NCBI RefSeq assembly: GCF_020439865.1
Contig: NZ_JAGRPF010000079.1
Span: 62,001 to 126,000, forward strand
Source of the DNA: Prosthecobacter sp.
GTDB lineage: Bacteria; Verrucomicrobiota; Verrucomicrobiia; Verrucomicrobiales; Verrucomicrobiaceae
Length of the DNA: 64,000 bases
Reading direction: 5' to 3'
Of this stretch, positions 1 to 8,510 are shown one piece after another (the stretch's first letter is position 1; each line of letters begins with the position of its first letter). Position numbers and translations under genes: made by a program. The notes below the pieces were generated by a model. It did not search any database. It had not been told where the DNA came from and worked only from the letters and a program-made list of their open reading frames with translations.

Positions 1-506
1 CCACCGTCGCCTTCGAGTTCCTTCACGCCGCCGCTCGTGGCTAGCAGCGCTGCGAGGTGGCCGCCCGCCGACAATCCGGTGACGCCGATGGCATCGCTCT
101 GGATGCCGTATTTCGCCGCATTCGCACGGAGGAATCGCACCGCGGCCTTGCAGTCCTGAATCGCGGCGGGGAATTTTGCCTCACCGCTGAGACGATAGCT
201 GATCGAGACGGTGACATAACCTTTCGCCGCCAGTGCCTGCGCCAGATTCGCCATCGAGTTGCGATCACCCTGAAACCAGCCGCCGCCGTGAATGCAAACG
301 ATCGCGGGCAGCGGCTGCGATGCCGCCTTCGGCCGCCAGAGATCGAGTTGCATCTCGCGTTCGCCATAGCGGGCATAGACAAGCCCCGGATGCGCTTCGA
401 GTGATGCGACGACTTCCGGCGCGAGCTTCACGGGCGTGGCTTTCGGCTTGGTCGGTTGTTGAGCGATGGCGGTGGTGACTAGAAGGATCGGAAGAAGGAA
501 TCTCAT
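1..506 (-). CDS. Secreted alpha/beta hydrolase (esterase/lipase-like), 3' end beyond window
   Basis: Reading the minus strand from an ATG at 506 gives an open frame to the window edge, so the C-terminus is missing. The product starts with a short hydrophobic signal peptide (MRFLLPILLVTTAIAQ). It then shows the oxyanion motif HGGGWFQGD and the nucleophile motif GLSAGGHLAAL, as in the BD-FAE/acetyl-esterase branch of alpha/beta hydrolases, which are often carbohydrate or lipid esterases. The start codon overlaps the stop of the upstream FecR/LamG gene (ATGA, 503-506), which argues for translational coupling and co-regulation by the ECF sigma factor of the same operon. The catalytic Asp and His lie outside the window. 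The substrate cannot be read from sequence. The fold assignment is strong; the extracytoplasmic location is inferred from the signal peptide. Confidence 0.88.
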   Translation of the reverse strand, partial: MRFLLPILLVTTAIAQQPTKPKATPVKLAPEVVASLEAHPGLVYARYGEREMQLDLWRPKAASQPLPAIVCIHGGGWFQGDRNSMANLAQALAAKGYVTVSISYRLSGEAKFPAAIQDCKAAVRFLRANAAKYGIQSDAIGVTGLSAGGHLAALLATSGGVKELEGDG

Positions 507-2029
507 TCGGGTTTGCCCTGTTGGTAGATGGTCAGGATTTCGGAGGTCGATAAAACGGCGCTGTAGATCGCAAATTCATCAATCGCTCCGTTCAGATTGC
601 GAATGGGGGAGGGGTGGCCTTCGGTGGGAAGCCCCCAGTTGCCGATCTCGCAGGGGCCGAAGGTGATGTCGCGGCCAGGGGCATGAAGGTACGAAACTTC
701 GCGATCCACTTCATGGCCGTCGAAGTACTGGATGACCTCGCCGCTTTGGCTGTCGTAGGTCACGGCGAGGTGATGCCAGCGGCCGAGGCTGTCGGCAGTG
801 AAGACGGGCTGGCTGAAATACATCTGGTTGTATTTGCCGGCTTTGATCTGGTTGTTGGGCCGGTAGGCGATGCTGAACATGAGGCTGCCGTCCTCGTAGA
901 TCTGCCAGTGCGGCTCGCCGTTCTCGTAGCCGTCGGTGAGCAGCAGCGAGTTGTAGGTCTTGTCCACGCTGTCCACTTTCACCCAGCAGGCGAGCGTAAG
1001 CGCGTGGTAGGTGCCGTCGAGATTCAAACGCACGCGATCACCGGGCCGTTTGAACTCGAGGGCCTCCTTGCCGGGCCAGCGTCCCTGCGTCCAACGCGCA
1101 CCGACAGCTCCGCCTGCGCGATTGGGACGACGTGGCTCGGTGAAGTTGTTCACGAGGCGGTCCCAGCGGTCGTCAGGCCAGTGCTTGAAGGCGTAATAGG
1201 CGATGAGTCGCGGATCCTTGCGTGTTTCGAGCGACCACTTCTGCCAGACGTCGAAACGCTGCGCCGCACGCTGTTTCACGAGGTCCTGCAATTCGCCGAC
1301 TGGCAGGAAGCCCGCGCTGGTGGTGCCGAGTGTCATACCCTGCTTCAGGCTCGCGGGCGGCTGGTCGGTGTGCGCGATGACCTCGCCCTCGAACACATGC
1401 ACGGCGCTCGTGCCGTCCTTCACATTCAGCGCAAACTCGGTGCCGAGATCCTCCAGCTTCATGTCCGGCGCATGCATGAGGAAACCCTTTGCCGCAGGCG
1501 GCACATGCACGCGCACGCGACCGCTCACACAACGCGCCTCCCACGCGGAGATGACCTCGATCTCCGCATTGCCTTCGATCAAAGCCGTCGCGCCGCTGAA
1601 GAACTCGATCTGCGCGAGTCCTTTCGCGAGCTTCAGCGTGCCGGGCGCGAGCGTTTCACCGCTGCGATGCGTGCTTTGCGTGAACTCGGCATCCAAGGTC
1701 TGGCTCAGAATCGCCACGCCGTTCGAGGTGGCTTCGATAACGGCTGCTTCGCGAGGCCAGAAGATGAAACCAGCTACGACAACAGCTGCCGCCGCGAATG
1801 GGACGATGAACTTTTGCCACCGTGGCGATCGTTTTGCTGCCGATGCCTGACTTGGCAGCCTGCCAGTGCCAATCTGCGGTTGTTGGAGCAGGCGCGCGTG
1901 TTGATCGGCGAGTTCGAGGTAAAGACGACGCGCTTGCCAGTCTCCGCGAAGGAGTTCTTCGAGATGCGCATGCTGCTCCGGTGTGAGCTCGCCATCGAGT
2001 CGAGCGTGAATGAGGGATTCGAGGTTCAT
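503..2029 (-). CDS. FecR-type anti-sigma-like membrane protein with C-terminal LamG domain
   Basis: A 508-residue protein. The N-terminal 60 residues (MNLESLIHARLDGELTPEQ) look like the cytoplasmic sigma-binding helices of anti-sigma factors. One membrane segment follows near residues 75-93 (FIVPFAAAAVVVAGFIFWP), then a FecR-like beta-rich domain at about 100-230, and a C-terminal concanavalin/LamG-type fold at about 300-508 with typical ACWVKVDS and DEFAIYSAVLS stretches. The ATG at 2029 was chosen over an upstream start because it overlaps the sigma factor stop as ATGA (2026-2029). The 3' end overlaps the esterase start in the same way. The likely job is to hold the ECF sigma factor until an external polysaccharide or surface ligand is sensed by the LamG part. 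The architecture is typical of Planctomycetes and Verrucomicrobia; the ligand is unknown. Confidence 0.87.
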   Translation of the reverse strand: MNLESLIHARLDGELTPEQHAHLEELLRGDWQARRLYLELADQHARLLQQPQIGTGRLPSQASAAKRSPRWQKFIVPFAAAAVVVAGFIFWPREAAVIEATSNGVAILSQTLDAEFTQSTHRSGETLAPGTLKLAKGLAQIEFFSGATALIEGNAEIEVISAWEARCVSGRVRVHVPPAAKGFLMHAPDMKLEDLGTEFALNVKDGTSAVHVFEGEVIAHTDQPPASLKQGMTLGTTSAGFLPVGELQDLVKQRAAQRFDVWQKWSLETRKDPRLIAYYAFKHWPDDRWDRLVNNFTEPRRPNRAGGAVGARWTQGRWPGKEALEFKRPGDRVRLNLDGTYHALTLACWVKVDSVDKTYNSLLLTDGYENGEPHWQIYEDGSLMFSIAYRPNNQIKAGKYNQMYFSQPVFTADSLGRWHHLAVTYDSQSGEVIQYFDGHEVDREVSYLHAPGRDITFGPCEIGNWGLPTEGHPSPIRNLNGAIDEFAIYSAVLSTSEILTIYQQGKPE

Positions 2030-2556
2030 GCGAGGCCCTCCGATTGAAGCTGGTGTGTGACGCACTCGTGCAGACGCTGGCGCAGCATCTCCAGATTTCG
2101 GAACAGTGTGCGGCGGCTCATGTCGAAGCGCTGCATCATGTCCTCAGCGCTCTGGCGTAGCGCGTAACGGCTGGTGACGAGTTCCTTGTCCTGCGGCGTG
2201 AGTTTGCCCAGGCAGCCGTCGAGCAGGCGCAGGCGTTCGTCGAGCTGCGGTTCGATGTGCGTGCGCTCGTTGGCGAGCAGGTCCATCACATCATCGCTGA
2301 ACAGCAGCGGCGAGCGCGCCGACTTCTCGCGATGCTTCTGCACCTGAAGATACGCGAACCGATAGGCCCACGGCAGGAACGGACGCGTGGCATCATACTG
2401 GTCGAACTTTCGGAACAGCGCCACGCTCGTCTCCTGCAGGATGTCACGCGCATCCGCCTCGCATGGCACGAGGCTGAAGATATAGCGGAACAGCGCCTCC
2501 TGATGCTGCGTGAGCAGCAGGATGAGGTTCTCCGTGGATGGTGGCGAGTCTGTCAT
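2026..2556 (-). CDS. ECF-type RNA polymerase sigma factor
   Basis: A 176-residue sigma-70 family protein with only regions 2 and 4. Region 2 is near residues 15-75 (core: ARDILQETSVALFRKFDQYD), and a region 4 helix-turn-helix lies near 110-165 (DMMQRFDMSRRTLFRNLEML). It heads a three-gene operon with the FecR/LamG protein and the secreted esterase, each joined by a 4-base overlap. This is the classical layout in which the membrane partner gene product controls the sigma factor. The length is normal for the family. The target promoters are unknown; self-regulation of this operon is likely but not shown. Confidence 0.93.
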   Translation of the reverse strand: MTDSPPSTENLILLLTQHQEALFRYIFSLVPCEADARDILQETSVALFRKFDQYDATRPFLPWAYRFAYLQVQKHREKSARSPLLFSDDVMDLLANERTHIEPQLDERLRLLDGCLGKLTPQDKELVTSRYALRQSAEDMMQRFDMSRRTLFRNLEMLRQRLHECVTHQLQSEGLA

Positions 2557-2628
2557 GCCGTAAGGTTATCACGAGGAGATGCGGAGCAGTGCCAAAATAA
2601 TGCTCAGTTGTGTTTGAAAACTCATTGT

Positions 2629-2794
2629 CGCCCCTCACCCGACCTCTCCCCGAAGTGTATCGACGAGCAGCGACATCAAAGGCGGGGAGAGGAGATTCGT
2701 TTTGTGCAGGCTCCAACGCGAAATCCCTCTCCCCAGCGCACAGCGTTGCAGACACCCTCTGCTACCATCTGGGGAGAGGTTAGGTGAGGGGCGG
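2629..2794. repeat. Long imperfect inverted repeat (REP/MITE-like)
   Basis: The left arm 2629-2651 (CGCCCCTCACCCGACCTCTC...) is nearly the reverse complement of the right arm 2771-2794 (GGGGAGAGGTTAGGTGAGG...). A second nested pair sits inside: GGGGAGAGGAGATTCG from about 2685 against CGAAATCCCTCTCCCC near 2719-2734. The element fills most of the gap between the sigma factor start and the sulfatase stop. No ORF inside is convincing. It looks like a non-autonomous palindromic repeat; copy number elsewhere in the genome cannot be judged here. Confidence 0.7.
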
Positions 2795-2853
2795 CCCAGA
2801 CCTTCGAAAGCAGGAGCTGTGTCAGTTGTAAATTCGCCGAGGAAAACGAGCTT

Positions 2854-4353
2854 TTACGGTGTCAGCTTGAGCCACTCGCCGATGTCATCAGCCGGCGTGC
2901 GAACCTGGCCGGGAGCGGGTGGCTTGGGGCCGGGCAGGTAGAGCACGGGCGGGATTTGTTTTTGGAACTCGTCGTCGAACGCCTGTGCTTTCTTCAGCAG
3001 GCTTGCGACGGCGTCCGAATTCCCGGCAGCGTCGTCGGTCTTCTCGCCGATGTCATAGGACAGATTATAGAGTGTCGGCTTGGGCCACAGACGATGCTGG
3101 CGCTCGAACAATCCCGGCTGGTGCTCAAACCAGAGGCTCGGCACACGGTTTGCGGGAAGGCTCGTCACCGGCAGGAAGAGCTTCAAAGAGCCTTCGCGCA
3201 CGGCTTGAAGCTGCACACCGAAGTAGTGGAAGAGCATCCGCGGTTCCTTGGACGTTTGTTTTCCGAGCAGCAATCCGCTGGAGTCGATGCCGTCGAGAGT
3301 GACCCCGGCAGGGCAGGGCGTTTGCGCGAGCTGCGCGAAGGTTGGGAGAAAATCGAGCGTTGACCACGGCGTGGCGTCTTCACGCCCGGCGGCGATCGTC
3401 TTCGGCCACCAGGCAATGCAGGGAACGCGGATGCCGCCTTCGAATGTCGAGCCTTTACCTGCTCGCAGAGGGCCGTTGCTTCCCCCGAATGAGTGTCCGG
3501 GGAAACGGGCATTGGGTTTTGGTTTGGGGCCTCGCATTCCCGCACCGTTGTCGGAGGTGAAGATCACGAGCGTGCGCTCGTCGAGGTGCAGTTCGTGGAG
3601 GAGATCGAGAATGCGCCCGGTGCTCCAGTCGATCTCCTCAATGGAATCGCCATACACGCCGTCCTTCGATTTGCCGGCGAAGGCAGGCGAGGCGTATTGC
3701 GGGATGTGCGGCATCGTGTGCGCCAGATAGAGGAAGAAGGGCTTCTCTCGCCGCCGTCGGATGTAATCGAGCGCGCGTTCCGTGTAGCGCTGCGTCAGCA
3801 TCGCCAGATCCACGGGCGACTCGACCACGCGGTCGCCCTCACGCAGTTGCATCGGCTCGAACATGCTGAGCTGATGAAACGGCAGTCCGACCTTCCATTC
3901 CTCGGTGTCATTGGTGTGCAGCAGGCCGAAGAACTCATCGAAACCCTGCTGCTGCGGACGCATTTCCTTGTGCCAGCCGAGGTGCCATTTGCCCACGCAT
4001 GCCGTTGCATAACCGGCTGACTTCAACACCTCCGCAATCGTCACCTCGTTTGGTGGCAGGCCGGTGTGCTCGCTGGGAAACAGCACATACGGCACGCCGC
4101 ACCGCGCCGGAAGACGCCCTGTCAGAAGCGCGGCACGCGACGGACTGCAGAACGGTGATGCGACGTAGAAATCCGTGAATCGCATGCCCTCCGCCGCCAT
4201 GCGGTCGATGCGCGGCGTGGCGATCACCTTCGAGCCGTAGCAGCCCAGGTCGCCGTAGCCGAGATCGTCAGTATTGATGACGATGATGTTGGGACCGGCT
4301 GCCAACGTGGGCAGAGCAGGAATCATCAACAGGAGGGCAAAAATCAGCTTCAT
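2854..4353 (-). CDS. Exported sulfatase (arylsulfatase A-like)
   Basis: A 499-residue protein with a signal peptide (residues 1-19, ending TLAA). It has the metal-binding NTDDLGYGDLGCYG stretch near 27-40 and the formylglycine signature CSPSR at 69-73, followed by AALLTGR. The Cys type of signature requires oxidation by a formylglycine-generating enzyme, which is not encoded in this window. Further conserved blocks are KWHLGWHKEMRPQQQGFDEF, FTSDNGAG and WWPKTI. It should cleave sulfate esters from polysaccharides or small molecules in the periplasm. Such sulfatases are abundant in Verrucomicrobia. It is transcribed away from the nucleoside operon at 4415. Substrate specificity is not predictable from the visible motifs. 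Confidence 0.94.
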   Translation of the reverse strand: MKLIFALLLMIPALPTLAAGPNIIVINTDDLGYGDLGCYGSKVIATPRIDRMAAEGMRFTDFYVASPFCSPSRAALLTGRLPARCGVPYVLFPSEHTGLPPNEVTIAEVLKSAGYATACVGKWHLGWHKEMRPQQQGFDEFFGLLHTNDTEEWKVGLPFHQLSMFEPMQLREGDRVVESPVDLAMLTQRYTERALDYIRRRREKPFFLYLAHTMPHIPQYASPAFAGKSKDGVYGDSIEEIDWSTGRILDLLHELHLDERTLVIFTSDNGAGMRGPKPKPNARFPGHSFGGSNGPLRAGKGSTFEGGIRVPCIAWWPKTIAAGREDATPWSTLDFLPTFAQLAQTPCPAGVTLDGIDSSGLLLGKQTSKEPRMLFHYFGVQLQAVREGSLKLFLPVTSLPANRVPSLWFEHQPGLFERQHRLWPKPTLYNLSYDIGEKTDDAAGNSDAVASLLKKAQAFDDEFQKQIPPVLYLPGPKPPAPGQVRTPADDIGEWLKLTP

Positions 4354-4414
4354 GCGGGGTAAAAACGAAGGTTGCAGTCATCTTCTCCCGTTGGATCAAT
4401 CCCGAGTGCCAACC

Positions 4415-5347
4415 ATGAAGCTCTTTTTCTACTTTCTCGTCGCCGTTTTGGCCCTTGCCTCCTGCAAACCATCGTCGCCAACCACTCCGACCTCATCGGG
4501 CAAGCCCAAGGTCGCGCTCGTGATGAAGTCGCTGGCGAATGAGTTTTTCCAGACCATGGCCGAAGGCGCGAAGAAACATCAGGCCGCGCATGCCGCCGAC
4601 TACGATCTCGTCGTGAATGGCATCAAGAATGAAACGGATCTCGCCGAGCAGGTCGGTTTGGTGGAGCAGATGGTCGCGCAGGGTGTGCAGGCGATCGTCA
4701 TCGCTCCGGCGGATTCGAAGGCGCTCGTCACCGTGCTCAAACGCGCCCAGGACGCCGGTGCGCTCGTCATCAACATCGACAACAAACTCGATGCCGACAC
4801 ACTGAAGCAGGCCGGGCTGCAAATCCCTTTCGTCGGTCCTGACAACCGCGCCGGGGCGAAGGCGGTGGGTGAGGTGCTCGCGAAGAATCTCAAGGCTGGT
4901 GATGAGGTGGCCATCATCGAAGGCGTGACCACCGCCTTCAACGGTCAGCAGCGCAAGGCGGGCTTTGAAGATGCGATGAACGCCGCCGGAATGAAGATCG
5001 TGAGCACTCAGAGCGGCCAATGGGAGATGGAAAAGGCCAACGGAGTCGCCACAGGCATCCTCGCCGCGAATCCGAACGTGAAAGCGCTGCTCTGCGCCAA
5101 CGACAACATGGCCCTCGGCGCCGTCGCCGCCGTTCAGGCCGCAGGCAGGGCCGGTCAGGTCCAGATCGTCGGCTTCGACAACATCGCCGCGCTCAAGCCT
5201 CTCCTCGCCGACGGTCGCGTCCTCGCCACCGCCGACCAGCACGGCGACCAGCTCGCCGTCTTCGGCATCGAAGCCGCGCTCAAAATCCTCAAGGACAAGT
5301 CCGCGCCTGCGTATCAGCAAACGCCGGTGGATGTGGTGACGAAGTAA
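4415..5347 (+). CDS. Sugar (ribose-type) ABC transporter substrate-binding lipoprotein
   Basis: A 310-residue periplasmic-binding protein of the RbsB/LacI-like type. The ATG at 4415 starts a lipoprotein signal (MKLFFYFLVAVLALASC) with the lipobox Cys at residue 17; the frame is open further upstream but without a signal sequence. Family features are KVALVMKSLANEFFQTMAEGA, the hinge-near VIAPADSKALV, and FVGPDNRAGAKAVGEVLAK. It is the first gene of an operon running to 9370 with a permease, two nucleoside hydrolases and a ribokinase, so ribose or another pentose/nucleoside is the likely ligand. This is inferred from context; the binding residues were not assigned. Confidence 0.92.
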   Translation: MKLFFYFLVAVLALASCKPSSPTTPTSSGKPKVALVMKSLANEFFQTMAEGAKKHQAAHAADYDLVVNGIKNETDLAEQVGLVEQMVAQGVQAIVIAPADSKALVTVLKRAQDAGALVINIDNKLDADTLKQAGLQIPFVGPDNRAGAKAVGEVLAKNLKAGDEVAIIEGVTTAFNGQQRKAGFEDAMNAAGMKIVSTQSGQWEMEKANGVATGILAANPNVKALLCANDNMALGAVAAVQAAGRAGQVQIVGFDNIAALKPLLADGRVLATADQHGDQLAVFGIEAALKILKDKSAPAYQQTPVDVVTK

Positions 5348-5361
5348 TTTGTGCGACTAAC

Positions 5362-5595
5362 ATGCGGAATCTCCTCCATCGATCCCTGCGAGGGTATCTT
5401 GGGCACCCCTTTTGGAGCATGTGGTATGCATGTCTGAGCATTGTCGCGATTGCAGTTGGGGTGCTGTTGTTGTCGCCATACGTCCACGTCTCATCATTGA
5501 GCATCTTGGCGGGTCATGGTGATTTGATCGGCAGCTCGCTCACCTTGGGAACTGTTGTGATCTCACTCTGTCTGGGTGGATGGATTATGGGCTAG
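5362..5595 (+). CDS. Small membrane protein inside the nucleoside/ribose operon
   Basis: A 77-residue ORF lies between the binding protein (14 bases after its stop) and the permease (18 bases before its ATG). It starts MRNLLHRSLRGYLGHPFW with a basic N-terminus and has two hydrophobic segments, at about 21-42 and about 58-76. I recognise no family. Tight packing, membrane-like composition and the same strand support a real gene, but 77 residues can arise by chance. It occupies the place where an ABC ATPase gene would normally be; it has no Walker motif and cannot be the ATPase. Confidence 0.55.
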   Translation: MRNLLHRSLRGYLGHPFWSMWYACLSIVAIAVGVLLLSPYVHVSSLSILAGHGDLIGSSLTLGTVVISLCLGGWIMG

Positions 5596-5613
5596 TTGGA
5601 ACTCAAACGACAC

Positions 5614-6537
5614 ATGCGCCGCTTCGCCGACTACCTGATCCTCCTCGCCGTGCTTGCGGCGATGATCCTGCTGTTCGGCATGCTGCGCGACAGCTTCTTC
5701 AGTGTGGCGACGCTGGGCTCTGTAGCGAACCGCATTCCGGCGCTCGCGCTGGTCGCCACGGGCATGACGCTGGTGATGGTGACGGGCGGCATCGATCTCT
5801 CCGTCGGTTCCGTACTCGGGTTATGCGGTGCGGTCGTCGGTGTGATGATGGCCGACTGGCAGTGGGCGCTGCCGCTCGCCTTGCTCGGCAGCATCCTCGT
5901 GGGCGGCGCGATAGGTGGCACCACAGGCGCGGTGAGTGTAAAGCTGAGGCTTCCCTCGTTTATTGTGTCGCTCGGGATGCTCGAAATGGCGCGCGGGCTG
6001 GCGTTCCTCGCGACGAATTCGCAGACCAAATACATCGGTGCTTCGATTGAGTCGCTGGGTGCTCCATTTGGCGGACTGGTCATTTCGCCGGCCTTCATCA
6101 TCAGCGTGCTCATCGTCGTGGCGGGGCAGGTAATGCTTTCGCAGATGCCCATGGGACGTCATTGGATTGCCATCGGTGCGAATCGTGAGGCTGCGCTCGT
6201 TTCCGGAGTCCCGGTGGATCGTCCTCGCATCCTGGCGCATGTGTTGCTCGGCGCTTTGACGGGGCTGGCTGCTGTCTTCAATTGCTCGCGCCTCGGCAGC
6301 GCGGATCCGAATGCAGGCGTCGGTTTCGAATTGAGCGCCATCGCCGCGGTCGTCGTCGGCGGCACAAGTTTGATGGGGGGACGCGGCAGTGTCGTGAAAA
6401 GCTTCATGGGCGTTCTCATCATCGCCACGCTCGAGGCTGGACTCGTTCAAATCGGTGCCACGGAACCGATGAAACGCGTTGTGACCGGCGCTGTCATCAT
6501 CGCCGCCGTGCTCGCAGACACCTGGAGACGCAAATAA
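5614..6537 (+). CDS. Ribose-type ABC transporter permease (RbsC-like)
   Basis: A 307-residue polytopic membrane protein with the branched/ribose permease signature VMVTGGIDLSVGSVLGL near residues 50-66. The cytoplasmic coupling loop ANREAALVSGVPV is present, as are repeated hydrophobic segments (about 8-10). The ATG at 5614 (MRRFADYLILL) was preferred to a TTG at 5596. It forms the membrane channel of an importer with the lipoprotein at 4415. No ATP-binding subunit (RbsA type) is encoded in the operon or elsewhere in the window, so it must borrow one or the gene lies elsewhere. It is followed after only 3 bases by the first nucleoside hydrolase. Confidence 0.93.
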   Translation: MRRFADYLILLAVLAAMILLFGMLRDSFFSVATLGSVANRIPALALVATGMTLVMVTGGIDLSVGSVLGLCGAVVGVMMADWQWALPLALLGSILVGGAIGGTTGAVSVKLRLPSFIVSLGMLEMARGLAFLATNSQTKYIGASIESLGAPFGGLVISPAFIISVLIVVAGQVMLSQMPMGRHWIAIGANREAALVSGVPVDRPRILAHVLLGALTGLAAVFNCSRLGSADPNAGVGFELSAIAAVVVGGTSLMGGRGSVVKSFMGVLIIATLEAGLVQIGATEPMKRVVTGAVIIAAVLADTWRRK

Positions 6538-6540
6538 CTC

Positions 6541-7524
6541 ATGAAACGCCTCATTCTCTTTCTCTGCGTCTTCGGCGCGTCGCTCTTCGCCGAAAAACCG
6601 AAGATCATCTTCGACACGGACATCACCGGCGATGTCGATGACGTGTTGGCGCTGGCGATGTGCCACACACTGGCGGATCGAGGTGCCTGCGAGTTTCTCG
6701 GCGTGACGATCTCGAAGAACAACCCGCTCACAGCGAGCTTTGTGGACGCGCAAAACACCTTCCACGGTCGCCCAGATCTGCCGGTGGGTGTCACGCGCGA
6801 TGACCAGGCGCAACATCGCGAGAGCAAATATCTCAAGCTGGCCGATTCACCGGACTACCCGCACGATTTGAAGCGAAACGACGACGCGAAGGACGCTGTG
6901 GAATTAATTCGCGATCTGTTGCGCGCGCAGCCGGATCACAGCGTCACGATCATCAGCGTCGGCATCGCATCGAACATGGCGAACCTGCTCAAATCACCCG
7001 GCGGCATCGATTTGGTGAAGCAGAAGGTGAAAACGCTTTCGATCATGGCCGGTGCGTTCGCGTTCTGCAACGGCACGAACTACCACCTCGAAGCGAACGT
7101 CATCAACGGCATCGGCTACATGCAGACCGTGGCCGATCAGTGGCCTGACGAGGTGCCCATCGTGTGGAGCGGCTACGAGATCGGCGAGGCGCTGCCGTTT
7201 CCCCGTGTCGTGATTCAGCGTGATCTCGGCTATCTGCCGCATCACATCGTCAAAGAGGCCTATCTGCTCCACAACGGCCCCGAGCATGACCGTCCATGCT
7301 GGGACGAGAGCAGCGTGCTGCAGGCGGTGTATCCCGATCGCAATTTCTTCGGTCTCTCGCAGCCCGGACGCGTGAAAGTGCACGATGACGGCTTCACGCG
7401 CTTCATCCCTGTCAGAAACGGCAAAGGCAGCCAGCGTGATCGATTTCTCACCATGACCTCCGTGCAGCAAAGCCGCGCACTGGAAGCCATCGTCCATTTC
7501 ACCATCCAACCTCCTCAAAAATGA
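6541..7524 (+). CDS. Exported nucleoside hydrolase (IunH family), copy 1
   Basis: A 327-residue inosine-uridine-preferring nucleoside hydrolase family protein. A signal peptide (MKRLILFLCVFGASLFA) precedes the calcium-binding motif FDTDITGDVDDVLAL, with the Asp cluster at about residues 25-34. Later family blocks include LSIMAGAF and WSGYEIGEALPFP. The enzyme should split nucleosides into base and ribose. The signal peptide suggests it acts in the periplasm, which fits an operon with a ribose-type importer and ribokinase. Its stop overlaps the start of the second hydrolase by 4 bases (ATGA at 7521-7524). Base preference is unknown. Confidence 0.93.
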   Translation: MKRLILFLCVFGASLFAEKPKIIFDTDITGDVDDVLALAMCHTLADRGACEFLGVTISKNNPLTASFVDAQNTFHGRPDLPVGVTRDDQAQHRESKYLKLADSPDYPHDLKRNDDAKDAVELIRDLLRAQPDHSVTIISVGIASNMANLLKSPGGIDLVKQKVKTLSIMAGAFAFCNGTNYHLEANVINGIGYMQTVADQWPDEVPIVWSGYEIGEALPFPRVVIQRDLGYLPHHIVKEAYLLHNGPEHDRPCWDESSVLQAVYPDRNFFGLSQPGRVKVHDDGFTRFIPVRNGKGSQRDRFLTMTSVQQSRALEAIVHFTIQPPQK

Positions 7525-8510
7525 AGTGCCTGCTCCTCTCTCTCTTGTTGTGCGGCGTCGCCCAGGCGGCGCCCGTGAAGCTCATCTTTGACACCGACAT
7601 GGGCAACGATGTCGATGACCTGATGGCGCTGTGCATGATTCACAATCTGCAGAAGCGCGGCGCGTGCGAGCTGCTCGCGGTCACGATCACGAAGGATCAT
7701 CCGCAGGCCGCGGCATTCGTGGACGCCGTGAACACGCTCTACGGCTATCCCGACACGCCCATCGGGGTGGTGCGCAACGGCGCGGCGAAGGAAGCTGGCA
7801 AATTCAACCTCCTCGCTGACGAAAAGAACCCCGACGGCTCTTTCCGCTACCCGCATGATCTCAAAAGCGGCGCCGACGCACCCGAGGCAGGCGGTTTGAT
7901 CAAAGACATCCTCGCGAAGCAGCCGGATGGCAGCGTGGTGATCGCTCAGGTGGGCTTTTTCACGAATCTGGCGCGTCTGATGGACGATGCGGAGGCGAAG
8001 GCGCTCATCGCGAAAAAAGTGAAAGTGCTCAGCATCATGGCAGGCGCGTTTCAGACGGTGAATTTCGACACGCGGCACCTCGAATACAATGTGAAGCTCG
8101 ATGTGCCCGCCGCGCAGAAGCTCGCGAAGGAATGGCCGACGCCGATGGTGTGGAGCGGCTTCGAGATTGGCGTGGCGGCGGCGTTTCCGCATGTCGTGAT
8201 CGAGCAGGATCTCAACTACATGCCGCAGCATCCGCTCAAGGAGGCCTACTACCTCTACAACCCGCCGCCGCACGATCGCCCGACCTGGGACCCGACGGCG
8301 GTGCTGTATGCGATCTACCCCGACCGCGGTTACTTCGATCTCTCGCCTCCCGGCAACATCAAGGTCGATGATGACTCCGCGACGCTTTTCCGCCCCGTGA
8401 AGAAAGGCGAAGGCAAGCACCGCTTCCTCATCATGAGCCCCGAGCAGGCCTCGCGCGTGCGTGAAGCCATCGTGCAACTCAGCGTCGAACCTCCATCGGT
8501 GAAGAAGTGA
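7521..8510 (+). CDS. Exported nucleoside hydrolase (IunH family), copy 2
   Basis: A 329-residue paralogue of the preceding gene. It has a signal peptide (MKCLLLSLLLCGVAQA) and the motif FDTDMGNDVDDLMALC near residues 23-38; LSIMAGAFQTVNF and WSGFEIGVAAAFPHV align with copy 1. The two copies probably arose by tandem duplication followed by divergence, perhaps covering different nucleosides. Start and stop are both coupled: ATGA overlap with copy 1, and a one-base overlap (TGATG) with the ribokinase. Periplasmic location and nucleoside cleavage are inferred from the family and signal peptide. Confidence 0.93.
   Translation: MKCLLLSLLLCGVAQAAPVKLIFDTDMGNDVDDLMALCMIHNLQKRGACELLAVTITKDHPQAAAFVDAVNTLYGYPDTPIGVVRNGAAKEAGKFNLLADEKNPDGSFRYPHDLKSGADAPEAGGLIKDILAKQPDGSVVIAQVGFFTNLARLMDDAEAKALIAKKVKVLSIMAGAFQTVNFDTRHLEYNVKLDVPAAQKLAKEWPTPMVWSGFEIGVAAAFPHVVIEQDLNYMPQHPLKEAYYLYNPPPHDRPTWDPTAVLYAIYPDRGYFDLSPPGNIKVDDDSATLFRPVKKGEGKHRFLIMSPEQASRVREAIVQLSVEPPSVKK

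Noticed and set aside
614..2047. 477-residue plus-strand ORF opposite the FecR/LamG gene
   Set aside because: Composition (Val/Ala/His/Glu mix without domain pattern) is that of the antisense frame of a GC-rich gene; the minus-strand protein has clear FecR and LamG features.
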